DNA of 8,204 nt, from assembly GCA_028293685.1 (NCBI GenBank), contig JAQGOI010000275.1, forward strand, positions 1 through 8,204, in the 5' to 3' direction. The stretch comes from Lysobacteraceae bacterium. GTDB taxonomy: Bacteria; Pseudomonadota; Gammaproteobacteria; Xanthomonadales; Xanthomonadaceae. A model generated the notes under the pieces. The model saw only the letters and a list, made by a program, of their open reading frames with translations. It made no database searches and had not been told where the DNA came from. Every line of letters begins with the position of its first letter. Position 1 is the first letter of the stretch. Shown piece by piece: positions 1 to 5,697 of this stretch. Made by a program: the position numbers and the translations under genes.

Positions 1-71
1 GTGGCGGGCGCTGCCTGGTGTCGATCTGTACGGCGGGTGGAATGGGAGTTGTGGCGATTCTCGAGCGTTGA
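1..71 (+). CDS. Thiolase-family enzyme, C-terminal end only (partial)
   Basis: The reading frame starting at base 3 gives 22 residues ending in a TGA at 69-71. It reads GGRCLVSICTAGGMG followed by VVAILER. A cysteine followed by a Gly-rich Gly-Met-Gly turn and a short hydrophobic strand ending in Glu just before the stop is the usual C-terminus of thiolases (acetyl-CoA C-acyl/acetyltransferases), where this Cys is the proton-donating active-site residue. Such enzymes cleave 3-ketoacyl-CoA in fatty-acid beta-oxidation or condense two acetyl-CoA. The start and the nucleophilic Cys lie upstream of the window, so the subtype (FadA, FadI or acetoacetyl-CoA thiolase) cannot be told. A hairpin follows the stop by about 45 bases. 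The call rests on a short motif only; a different protein with a similar tail is possible. Confidence 0.66.
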   Translation, partial: GGRCLVSICTAGGMGVVAILER

Positions 72-116
72 CTTTTTATCTGCTGACGCGGCGCTGACAC
101 CGTCCCTTCACTCGTC

Positions 117-135
117 ATTCCGCGTAAGCGGGAAT
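117..135. repeat. Short REP-like hairpin after the thiolase stop
   Basis: ATTCC-GC (117-123) pairs with GC-G-GGAAT (128-135) around a GTAA loop, with one bulged G at 130. The flanking bases (GTCATTCC...GGGAATCC) have the look of the dispersed ATTCC/GGGAAT palindromes common between genes in several proteobacteria. It sits downstream of a stop codon, as REP elements often do. No T-run follows directly, so it is not called a terminator. Confidence 0.55.
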
Positions 136-353
136 CCGATGATTTTAGCTGGAGCGCCTTTGCCTGCGGCGGCTTTAGACGCTTTCGCCGTAGGCGAGGT
201 ACTTTTCTTTGAGAGTTCCCACCAACGCGAAATCCTCGGCGTTGTTCTTGCTGTCGCAATCAACTCAGTCGCTCACGTTTGTCAACTCGAACTGCGCTGT
301 AAGGCGCGCGGCGGCGCGGCGGGGACCGTCATTGCCGATTCCCTTCGCGGCGC

Positions 354-555
354 GGCTCGGCTGAAAACGGCGCACATCCATGTGCGCCGCCCTAAGGGTT
401 GTCATCCTGCATAGAGCGCCGGTCATCTTTAGAGGCAACAACAAGCAGCAATGCCTCGCCGCCGCTGCCTTGGCCGCTAAAGATGCACAAGAACCGTTCC
501 CTCCGAAGAACCGTAGGGCGGCGCGCATGGATGCGCGCCGTTTTCCGACCGAGCC
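354..555. repeat. Inner inverted repeat; each arm contains its own palindrome
   Basis: Bases 364-393 and 515-544 are reverse complements at 28 of 30 positions. The similarity extends outward more loosely (GGCTCGG near 354-360, CCGAGCC at 549-555). Each arm folds on itself: 368-377 pairs with 380-389, and 519-528 pairs with 531-540, ten pairs each around a two-base centre. The two differences between the arms fall at 374 and 383, which pair with each other in the left hairpin (A-T). Their right-arm partners 534 and 525 pair as C-G. Between the arms is a smaller stem, 424-432 with 477-485 (CATCTTTAG/CTAAAGATG). Confidence 0.72.
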
Positions 556-575
556 ATGGACGGCGAGTCGGAAAA
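541..575. repeat. Hairpin TTTTCCGAC / GTCGGAAAA
   Basis: Bases 541-549 pair perfectly with 567-575 (nine pairs) around a 17-base loop, inside which GCC (553-555) can pair with GGC (562-564). It begins exactly where the inner inverted-repeat arm ends and probably belongs to the same repeat unit. No gene or T-run is attached to it. Confidence 0.5.
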
Positions 576-633
576 TCACGACTGCTCCCGCTACCTAGAG
601 TTAGCTCTGTAATGGGAAAGCTGCTTTCTTTTG

Positions 634-668
634 GTTACTTTTCTTTGCAGCTCTCAAAGAAAAGTAAC
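634..668. repeat. Perfect 14-bp hairpin, GTTACTTTTCTTTG arm
   Basis: Bases 634-647 are an exact reverse complement of 655-668, with a seven-base loop (648-654). The stem is AT-rich, unlike the surrounding DNA, and lacks a following T-run, so it reads as a dispersed repeat element rather than an intrinsic terminator. Its right half is shared with the right arm of the outer inverted repeat. Confidence 0.65.
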
Positions 669-716
669 TCGCCTACGGCGAAAGCGTTTCTGGCAAAGCA
701 AGTAATAATGCACGGT

Positions 717-749
717 GCCCGCTTTCGCCGAGTTGCGAAACAGGCGGGC
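717..749. repeat. Hairpin upstream of the MAPEG gene
   Basis: GCCCGC (717-722) pairs with GCGGGC (744-749), and TTTCGC (723-728) pairs with GCGAAA (735-740). This gives 12 pairs with a three-base bulge (741-743) and a six-base loop (729-734). The segment 743-747 (GGCGG) can instead pair with CCGCC at 753-757, so the two folds exclude each other. It lies about 80 bases before the MAPEG start. It may be another dispersed repeat or part of a leader, depending on where transcription begins. Confidence 0.5.
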
Positions 750-827
750 CATCCGCCGGACGGGCGACAAAGCGGCGGCGCCGGCCGGCGGCGTTATGAT
801 CCAACTGCCTACCAGCGGAAAAAGCGC

Positions 828-1217
828 ATGACGACTGCCTACTGGTGCATCCTCGCCGCTGCGTTGTTGCCGTATTTCTGGGTTGCGGTGGCGAAAGCAT
901 CGGGTCAGCGCTACGACAACCGCGATCCGCGCAGTTGGCTGGCACGCCAGGACAATCCCCGCGTCGCGCGTGCCAACGGCGCGCAGCTCAATGCGTTCGA
1001 GGCGTTCGCGCCGTTTGCCGCGTCGGTGCTGATGGCGCAGGCCGCGGATGTCGACCCGCAGCGGGTCTCCACGCTGGCGCTGGCGTTTGTCGGCCTGCGC
1101 GTGCTGCATGGGGTGTTCTACGTCGCCGGCATTCCCCTGCTGCGCAGCCTGGTGTGGGCCGGCGGCATGGCGTGCGTGGTAACGCTGATGGTGCAGGCGG
1201 CGTCGAAACTCACCTGA
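828..1217 (+). CDS. MAPEG-family membrane protein
   Basis: This 129-residue protein has about four membrane segments (near residues 5-24, 57-73, 80-100 and 105-125). Between the first two is a charged stretch with RANGAQLNAFEAFAPFAA (48-65), the conserved Asn/Glu-bearing part of the MAPEG family. A second conserved stretch, RVLHGVFYVA, lies at 91-100. MAPEG proteins are small inner-membrane proteins related to microsomal glutathione transferases; the role of the short bacterial members is mostly unknown, so no substrate is given. ATG at 828 is chosen because the membrane helix begins directly after it, while the frame upstream only translates repeats. GGA at 817-819 is a weak ribosome site. 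A TATGAT at 795-800 could be a -10 box but has no good -35. It converges with tyrS across 60 bases. Confidence 0.85.
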   Translation: MTTAYWCILAAALLPYFWVAVAKASGQRYDNRDPRSWLARQDNPRVARANGAQLNAFEAFAPFAASVLMAQAADVDPQRVSTLALAFVGLRVLHGVFYVAGIPLLRSLVWAGGMACVVTLMVQAASKLT

Positions 1218-1251
1218 GTTTGATCGGTGTAACGCGCTCGACCGGGCGCAG

Positions 1252-1267
1252 CGACGCAGCAGCGTCG
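1252..1267. terminator. Possible hairpin between convergent MAPEG and tyrS
   Basis: CGACGC (1252-1257) pairs with GCGTCG (1262-1267) around an AGCA loop in the 60-base gap (1218-1277) between two convergent genes, the position expected for a shared terminator. The stem is only six pairs and no T-run follows on either strand, so intrinsic termination would be weak. Nothing else was seen in the gap. Confidence 0.3.
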
Positions 1268-1277
1268 ACCTTGCCGC

Positions 1278-2498
1278 TTACGTCCCGGCGGTGACCAGGC
1301 GCACGCGTGCGAACGTACGCTTGCCGACCGCGAGCACGCCGCTAAATCCCGGCGTAAACAGCCTTTGGGCATCCTCGACGACTTCGCCGTCAATGCGCAC
1401 CGAGCGTTCCTTCAACTTGCGGTTGGCTTCCGAATTGCTGGGCGTCAGACCCGCGGCGGTGAGCAGCGCGGCAATGCGTACGCCGTCGGCCGGCACCACC
1501 ACGTCGGTCAACGGCAGCGACGCGGTATCGCCCTCGCCGCGCACGGCCGCATTCCAGCCGGCGATCGCCAGTTCCGCGGCCGCGGGCCCGTGGAAGCGCG
1601 CGACCAGTTCGCGGGCGAGGCGCAATTTGACGTCGCGCGGATTCAACTGCCCCGCGGCGACGGCGGCCTGCAGGCGTTTCGCGTCCACCGCACCCATGTC
1701 GAAACTCAGCAACTCGATCCAGCGCCACAACAGGTCGTCACCGATCTTCAGTGTCTTGGTGACCATGTCGATCGGCGGCTCGTCGATGCCGATGGTGTTG
1801 CCCAGCGACTTGGACATCTTCTGCACGCCGTCAAGGCCTTCGAGCAACGGCATCGTCAGCACGATCTGCGGCGGCTGCCCGAAGTGCTCCTGCAATCCGC
1901 GTCCCATCAACAGGTTGAAGCGCTGATCGGTCCCGCCCAGTTCGACATCCGCCTTCAGCGCCACGGAGTCGTAGCCCTGCACGAGCGGATAGAGGAATTC
2001 ATGCAGCGCGATCGACTGCTGCGCGGCATAGCGCTTGGCGAAGTCGTCGCGCTCGAGCATCCGCGCCACCGTGTGCTGTCCGGCCAGGCGCACCATGTCG
2101 GCCGCCGACATCGCGTCGAACCACTCGGAGTTGAAACGTACTTCGGTGCGCTCGCGATCGAGCACCTTGTAAACCTGCGCGGCGTAGGTGCTGGCATTGG
2201 CGGCGATGTCGTCGCGCGTCAGCGGCTTGCGCGTCACGTTCTTGCCGGTCGGATCGCCGATCATTCCGGTGAAGTCGCCGATCAGGAAGATCACCTGATG
2301 CCCGAGTTCCTGGAACTGGCGCATCTTGTTGAGCAGCACGGTGTGGCCCAGATGCAGGTCCGGCGCGGTCGGATCGAAGCCGGCCTTGATCCGCAAGGGG
2401 CGCCCGGCGGCCAGGCGTGTCGCCAACTCCTCGCGCTTGAGGATGTCCTCGGCGCCCCGAGCGATGAGTTCCAGTGCGTCGGCGTCGGCCAAGGGCAT
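1278..2498 (-). CDS. tyrS: Tyrosyl-tRNA synthetase
   Basis: This cytoplasmic class I aminoacyl-tRNA synthetase activates tyrosine with ATP and charges tRNA-Tyr. The protein is 406 residues, near the usual length. The HIGH-type signature is HLGH at 49-52, within [15 protein letters not shown]. The tyrosine-pocket stretch with Tyr, Gln and Asp is YPLVQGYDS at 170-178, followed by [13 protein letters not shown]. The second signature is KMSKS at 227-231. The C-terminus from about 342 is an S4-type RNA-binding domain ([20 protein letters not shown]). The wording matches the TyrZ-like branch found in Pseudomonas and xanthomonads. It diverges from the M23 peptidase gene, an order also known in Pseudomonas aeruginosa. 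Start choice is uncertain: AGGA lies only one base before the ATG, whereas a TTG at codon 3 (2490-2492) is seven bases from it. Confidence 0.96.
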   Translation of the reverse strand: MPLADADALELIARGAEDILKREELATRLAAGRPLRIKAGFDPTAPDLHLGHTVLLNKMRQFQELGHQVIFLIGDFTGMIGDPTGKNVTRKPLTRDDIAANASTYAAQVYKVLDRERTEVRFNSEWFDAMSAADMVRLAGQHTVARMLERDDFAKRYAAQQSIALHEFLYPLVQGYDSVALKADVELGGTDQRFNLLMGRGLQEHFGQPPQIVLTMPLLEGLDGVQKMSKSLGNTIGIDEPPIDMVTKTLKIGDDLLWRWIELLSFDMGAVDAKRLQAAVAAGQLNPRDVKLRLARELVARFHGPAAAELAIAGWNAAVRGEGDTASLPLTDVVVPADGVRIAALLTAAGLTPSNSEANRKLKERSVRIDGEVVEDAQRLFTPGFSGVLAVGKRTFARVRLVTAGT

Positions 2499-2559
2499 TT
2501 CCTGAAAGGGCGTCGCGCAACGCGCGTGACCCGGGTTGTGAAGCTGGCGTTAAGTGGAA

Positions 2560-2588
2560 GTTAAATGGGGGAGCGGGAAAAACTTCAA
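2560..2588 (-). promoter_or_regulatory. Candidate tyrS promoter
   Basis: On the minus strand TTGAAG (2588-2583) is followed after 17 bases by TTTAAC (2565-2560), each matching four of six sigma-70 consensus positions. It would give a leader of roughly 55 bases before tyrS. The -10 lies within a direct repeat (GTTAAGTGG 2549-2557, GTTAAATGG 2560-2568 on the plus strand). The match is moderate and other starts are possible. Confidence 0.38.
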
Positions 2589-2601
2589 CGCCTTCAAGGG
2601 T

Positions 2602-2630
2602 TTGACGCAACCTTTTCGCGCGCCTATGGT
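2602..2630 (+). promoter_or_regulatory. Sigma-70-like promoter of the mepM gene
   Basis: TTGACG (2602-2607) and TATGGT (2625-2630) are separated by exactly 17 bases. The -35 matches five of six and the -10 four of six consensus positions. The start of transcription would fall near 2637, about 35 bases before the ATG at 2672. This is the best-formed promoter in the window and supports the annotated start of the peptidase. It is back to back with the tyrS promoter region. Confidence 0.65.
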
Positions 2631-2658
2631 AGGCCCTTGACGCGTCCATCACGCTGGC

Positions 2659-2664
2659 AAGGGG
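2659..2664 (+). promoter_or_regulatory. Ribosome binding site of mepM
   Basis: AAGGGG at 2659-2664 ends seven bases before the ATG at 2672. This normal spacing fixes the start even though it leaves an unusually long, about 50-residue, stretch before the membrane helix. Confidence 0.6.
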
Positions 2665-2671
2665 TCCCCCG

Positions 2672-4102
2672 ATGAGCGAATCCGGAGCTTTCCGCACCGA
2701 AAGCAGCAGCGGCCGACGGGCACGTCTGGAAACCCTACGCGAAGCGGCGCTGCACCGGAAGGTGCTGGCGACGCATTTTCCAGCCGCCTTCAACGGCCGC
2801 TGGACGCGCCGCCATTGGGCGCACGCCAGCCTGTTCGCCACCTTGGGCGCGCTCGTTGCGGCCATTGTTCCCGGCTTCTCCAATGCGATGCAGACGCCGT
2901 CGCTGACTCCGCGCACCACCCTGGCGCTGGCCTTGCCGGCGTTGCCCCTGGCGCAGCTGCGCGGCCATGCCGGCGACAGCTGGCAGCTGGTCACGGTGCA
3001 ATCCGGACAGACGCTGTCCAGTGTGTTCAACCAGCTCGGCGTTCCGAAATCGACGTTGCAGCGGCTGATGGCACATCCCGATGCCAAAAACACGCTCACC
3101 CACCTCAAACCCGGCAACGTGCTCAGCTTCGACCTGCCCGTCGACGGCCAGTTGCGCACGCTGCGCTTCGACCGCGATCCCACCCACCGCGTCGAGTTGT
3201 CGCTGCAGGGCGACCAGGTCCAGGCGCGCGTCATCGAGCGCCCGACCGAGGTGCGCACCGTCGTGCTCAGCGGGGAAGTCGGAGATTCGCTCTACCGCTC
3301 CGCGCGCAAACTCGGCCTGACCCCGAGCAATGTCACCACGCTGACCGACGAGATCTTCAAGTACGACATCGATTTCAACGATGACGTCGGGGCCAGCGAC
3401 CGCTTCAGTGTCGAGGTCGACCAGATGTGGCGCGACGGCGAGCTGATCGGCACCGGTCCCGTGCAGGCGGCGACGTTCACTGTCGGCGGCAAGCTGTACT
3501 CGGGGTTCCGCTTCGAGCGCGACGGCAAGGCCGAATACTTCACCGGCGACGGACGCCCGCTCAAGCGCACCTTCATCCGCATGCCGATCCCCTATGCGCG
3601 GCTGACCTCGACCTTCGGCAATCGCTTCCATCCGATCCTCGGACGGATGCGCATGCATGAGGGCGTCGACTTCGCCGCTTCGATCGGTACCCCGATCCAG
3701 GCCGCCGGCAATGCACGCGTTGATTTCGTCGGCTGGAAGGGCGGCTACGGCCGCGTGGTGATCCTCGATCACGGCCATGGCTACACCACCCTGTACGGTC
3801 ACATGTCCAACTTCGGCAAGGAACACGTCGGACAGCACGTCGACCAGGGCGCCGTGATCGGCTACGTCGGCATGTCCGGGCTGGCGACCGGTCCGCACCT
3901 GCACTACGAATTCCGCGTCAATGGCGTGCACCGCAATCCGCTGTCGATCACGATGCCGCCGCCCGAGCCGCTGGGCGGCACGGCGCTGGCACAGTTCCGC
4001 GACCAGACGGGGACCGCGCTGGCCAAGATCCGCAGCGTCGAAAACGTGATCTACGCTGACGCCGCGCCTGTGCGTTCGGCGCGGCGCAGCAAAAAGGCCT
4101 GA
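2672..4102 (+). CDS. mepM: M23 family murein DD-endopeptidase, MepM-like
   Basis: This 476-residue, membrane-anchored zinc peptidase is expected to act in the periplasm, cutting peptide cross-links in peptidoglycan so that new strands can be inserted. A cytoplasmic, Arg-rich N-terminus precedes one membrane helix (about 51-70). A LysM-like, OapA/Csd3-type domain follows (about 104-156, with [16 protein letters not shown]), then a linker domain (about 195-300). The M23 domain spans about 305-425. Its zinc ligands are visible as HEGVD (H329, D333) and HLH (H409, H411); H377 in LYGHM is the usual additional active-site His. All catalytic residues are present. Length and layout fit E. coli MepM (YebA, about 440 residues). 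A promoter and a good ribosome site precede it. anmK follows after 64 bases and is probably co-transcribed. The exact bond cleaved is inferred from the family. Confidence 0.92.
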   Translation: MSESGAFRTESSSGRRARLETLREAALHRKVLATHFPAAFNGRWTRRHWAHASLFATLGALVAAIVPGFSNAMQTPSLTPRTTLALALPALPLAQLRGHAGDSWQLVTVQSGQTLSSVFNQLGVPKSTLQRLMAHPDAKNTLTHLKPGNVLSFDLPVDGQLRTLRFDRDPTHRVELSLQGDQVQARVIERPTEVRTVVLSGEVGDSLYRSARKLGLTPSNVTTLTDEIFKYDIDFNDDVGASDRFSVEVDQMWRDGELIGTGPVQAATFTVGGKLYSGFRFERDGKAEYFTGDGRPLKRTFIRMPIPYARLTSTFGNRFHPILGRMRMHEGVDFAASIGTPIQAAGNARVDFVGWKGGYGRVVILDHGHGYTTLYGHMSNFGKEHVGQHVDQGAVIGYVGMSGLATGPHLHYEFRVNGVHRNPLSITMPPPEPLGGTALAQFRDQTGTALAKIRSVENVIYADAAPVRSARRSKKA

Positions 4103-4156
4103 TCGACCGACGCAGCAGCCGTTATCCTCGCCACGGGCGCGTCGTGCACCCTGTCG

Positions 4157-4162
4157 CGAGGA
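4157..4162 (+). promoter_or_regulatory. Ribosome binding site of anmK
   Basis: CGAGGA at 4157-4162, four bases before the ATG. It is the clearest Shine-Dalgarno in the window after that of mepM and supports independent initiation of anmK within the likely mepM-anmK transcript. Confidence 0.55.
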
Positions 4163-4166
4163 CGCC

Positions 4167-5291
4167 ATGACCGCTGCTTCCGAGCTTTACCTGGGCCTGA
4201 TTTCAGGTACCAGCGCCGACGGGATCGATGCCGCGCTCGTGCGATTTTCCGGGACCGGCCCGCATGCCGGCTGCCAGTTCGTGCACGCGCTTACCCGGCG
4301 CTGGGACGATGACCTGCGCGCGCAGCTGGTGCACCTCGGACAAGGCGGCGACGCCACGTCGCTCGACGAGCTTGGCAGCCTGGATGTCCAGATCGGCCAC
4401 GCGTTTGCCGACGCTGCACAGGCGCTGCTCGCCGCCGCCGCCGTGGCGCCGGACGCCGTGCGCGCGATCGGATCGCACGGGCAGACCGTGCGTCACCGGC
4501 CGCAGGCGCGCTGGCCGTTCACCTGGCAAATGGGCGACGGCAATGTCATCGCCGAGCGCACCGGCATCACCACCGTGGCGGATTTTCGTCGCCGCGACGT
4601 CGCTGCCGGCGGCCACGGCGCGCCGTTGCTGCCGGCGTTGCACGCGGCGCTGCTGCATTCTCCGACCGAGACGCGTGCCGTGCTCAACCTGGGCGGCATC
4701 GCCAATCTGACCCTGCTGCCGCCCGACGGTCCGGTGCGCGGTTTCGATACCGGTCCGGCCAACGCGCTGCTCGATGCCTGGTGTGAGCGCCACACCGGCG
4801 CGACATACGACGATAGCGGCGCCTTTGCCGCGGGCGGACAGGTCGACGCGCGGTTGTTGGCGATCCTGCTGGATGAATCCTGGTTCGCACTGCCGCCCCC
4901 CAAGAGCAGCGGGCGCGAACAGTTCCACCTCGACTGGCTGCAGGCGCGGCTGGGTGCGCTGGATCGGGATGCGCGGGACGTGCAGGCGACCCTGGTCGAA
5001 CTCACGGCCACAAGTGTCGCCAGCGCGCTGTTGTCGAACCAGCCCGGGACGGCTCGCGTGCTGGTGTGCGGAGGTGGCGTACACAACCCGGTGTTGCTGG
5101 CACGCCTGCGTGCGCGACTGCCGGGCGTTGTCGTCGAATCAACCGCGGCCCACGGGGTCGATCCCGACTTTGTCGAGGCGATGGGATTTGCCTGGCTTGC
5201 CCGCGAGACGCTCGCCGGACGCCCTGGCAACCTGCCCGTCGTCACCGGCGCGCGCGGTGGACGGGTGCTTGGGGCCATCCACCAGGCCTGA
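4167..5291 (+). CDS. anmK: Anhydro-N-acetylmuramic acid kinase
   Basis: AnmK is a cytoplasmic ATP-dependent kinase that opens the 1,6-anhydro ring of anhydro-MurNAc and phosphorylates it to MurNAc-6-phosphate, a step in peptidoglycan recycling. The 374-residue length is typical. Family motifs appear in order: [10 protein letters not shown] (12-21), GSHGQTVRH (102-110), [18 protein letters not shown] (139-156), NLGGIANLT (174-182), [14 protein letters not shown] (192-205, whose Asp is the family's catalytic base), KSSGREQF (246-253), CGGGVHNP (301-308) and EAMGFAWLA (337-345). GAGGA (4158-4162) lies four bases before the ATG. It follows mepM by 64 bases with no terminator seen; a weak TATCCT at 4123-4128 could be an extra -10. 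Its last 153 bases are overlapped by a gene on the other strand. In Pseudomonas the same tyrZ, M23, anmK order is followed by erpA, which is absent here. Confidence 0.96.
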   Translation: MTAASELYLGLISGTSADGIDAALVRFSGTGPHAGCQFVHALTRRWDDDLRAQLVHLGQGGDATSLDELGSLDVQIGHAFADAAQALLAAAAVAPDAVRAIGSHGQTVRHRPQARWPFTWQMGDGNVIAERTGITTVADFRRRDVAAGGHGAPLLPALHAALLHSPTETRAVLNLGGIANLTLLPPDGPVRGFDTGPANALLDAWCERHTGATYDDSGAFAAGGQVDARLLAILLDESWFALPPPKSSGREQFHLDWLQARLGALDRDARDVQATLVELTATSVASALLSNQPGTARVLVCGGGVHNPVLLARLRARLPGVVVESTAAHGVDPDFVEAMGFAWLARETLAGRPGNLPVVTGARGGRVLGAIHQA

Positions 5292-5606
5292 GGCGGATGG
5301 CTCGAGGGCGAAGCCGGGGTCAATGGACTGGTCCGGTTCGGCAGGAGGGGGTGTCGCGGGGGTCGCACGCCCGATCATCGCGAATCCGGGGTCGTTCGGT
5401 ACGTGTTCGAGCGCGGCGATCGCGGCCTCGAGGACACTGATTTCGTTGTCGGCCAGGATCGCGGCCGCGTCGGAATCGAATGCCTCCAATCCGTGCTCGA
5501 GGACCTGCAGCAGCGTTTCGGCGATGTCCCAGCCCCGCAGACGCCCGATAGTGGCGATCCGCTCATGGAGCCGGGGATCGATGTCGTGCAGGACGATGTC
5601 GGTCAT
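5139..5606 (-). CDS. Small protein with ribbon-helix-helix-like N-terminus, antisense to the anmK end
   Basis: From ATG 5606 the protein is 155 residues; a GTG two codons upstream (5612) is an alternative. Residues 3-42 read as a short strand (DIVLHDID) then two helices ([32 protein letters not shown]). This is the pattern of Arc/FitA-type ribbon-helix-helix DNA-binding domains, so a DNA-binding regulator or antitoxin-like role is possible. A second helical piece (about 46-69) follows. The tail is Pro-rich with DPGFA twice (72-76, 96-100). Codons up to about residue 105 have strong GC-rich third positions. The last 50 residues lie antisense to anmK and may be only a lack of stop codons. No partner toxin gene is next to it. 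It lies 91 bases downstream of ampG on the same strand, so it could end that operon. No Shine-Dalgarno is seen. Function unknown. Confidence 0.6.
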   Translation of the reverse strand: MTDIVLHDIDPRLHERIATIGRLRGWDIAETLLQVLEHGLEAFDSDAAAILADNEISVLEAAIAALEHVPNDPGFAMIGRATPATPPPAEPDQSIDPGFALEPSASGLVDGPKHPSTARAGDDGQVARASGERLAGKPGKSHRLDKVGIDPVGRG

Positions 5607-5636
5607 GGCCACTGGTTCGCAGGGCGGGTTGGCGAC

Positions 5637-5645
5637 AATCTACCA
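5637..5645 (-). promoter_or_regulatory. Possible extended -10 for the RHH-like gene
   Basis: On the minus strand TGGTAGATT (5645-5637) fits the extended -10 form TGnTAnnnT, with no recognisable -35. It would start transcription near 5630, about 24 bases before the ATG, in the 91-base gap (5607-5697) after ampG. The same gap holds a small GACAA/TTGTC stem. If real, the small gene can be expressed independently of ampG. Confidence 0.28.
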
Positions 5646-5697
5646 GCGGTTGTCACGATGCCGTGCAGTTGCCCCTTGGACCGCTCGGGGATTGCAC

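Larger units (their letters stand above)
181..685. repeat. Outer inverted repeat, 37-base arms (181-217 and 649-685)
   Basis: The reverse complement of 181-217 matches 649-685 at 35 of 37 positions. The shared core includes CTCTCAAAGAAAAGTA and CTCGCCTACGGCGAAAGC. The arms enclose about 430 bases that contain a second, inner inverted pair, giving a nested arrangement. The right arm is itself partly inside the hairpin at 634-668. Each arm resembles a dispersed xanthomonad-type intergenic element seen here in two opposite orientations. Whether the whole 181-685 unit moves as one is not shown by a single copy. Confidence 0.75.
72..827. other. Gene-free, hairpin-dense intergenic region
   Basis: These 756 bases between the thiolase stop and the MAPEG start carry no convincing coding sequence. 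The open frames that cross them translate the repeats themselves, are rich in Arg/Ala and show no recognisable domain. The stretch instead holds a series of palindromes: 117-135, 223-244 (CAACGC/GCGTTG), 368-389, 424-485, 519-540, 541-575, 634-668, 717-749 and 743-757. It also has two sets of long inverted arms (181-217 with 649-685; 354-393 with 515-555). Its AT content is locally higher than the flanking genes. It looks like an accretion of dispersed intergenic repeats rather than a decayed gene; no transposase remnant was seen. Confidence 0.7.

Noticed and set aside
364..393. Intrinsic terminator formed by the 368-389 palindrome
   Set aside because: The stem is strong but no T-run follows on either strand at the right distance, and no gene ends next to it.
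1..414. Open frame of 137 codons from GTG at base 1
   Set aside because: It runs through hairpins and inverted repeats, has no recognisable domain, and overlaps the thiolase C-terminus read in another frame.
113..757. CRISPR array or attachment site
   Set aside because: The palindromes differ from one another, spacing is irregular, and there are no direct repeats with unique spacers, no cas genes and no integrase.
399..827. N-terminal extension of the MAPEG gene from ATG 399
   Set aside because: The added 143 residues translate repeat DNA and are basic, low-complexity sequence; MAPEG proteins start just before the first helix, at 828.
1365..2564. 399-codon open frame on the plus strand opposite tyrS
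   Set aside because: His/Arg/Gln-rich antisense shadow of a well-identified synthetase; long spurious frames are common in high-GC DNA.
1999..3258. 419-codon minus-strand frame spanning tyrS and mepM
   Set aside because: It crosses two promoters and two genes in the wrong frame; composition is typical of frame-shifted coding DNA.
2735..4168. 477-codon open frame on the minus strand opposite mepM
   Set aside because: Antisense shadow without domain features; the plus-strand M23 peptidase explains the region completely.
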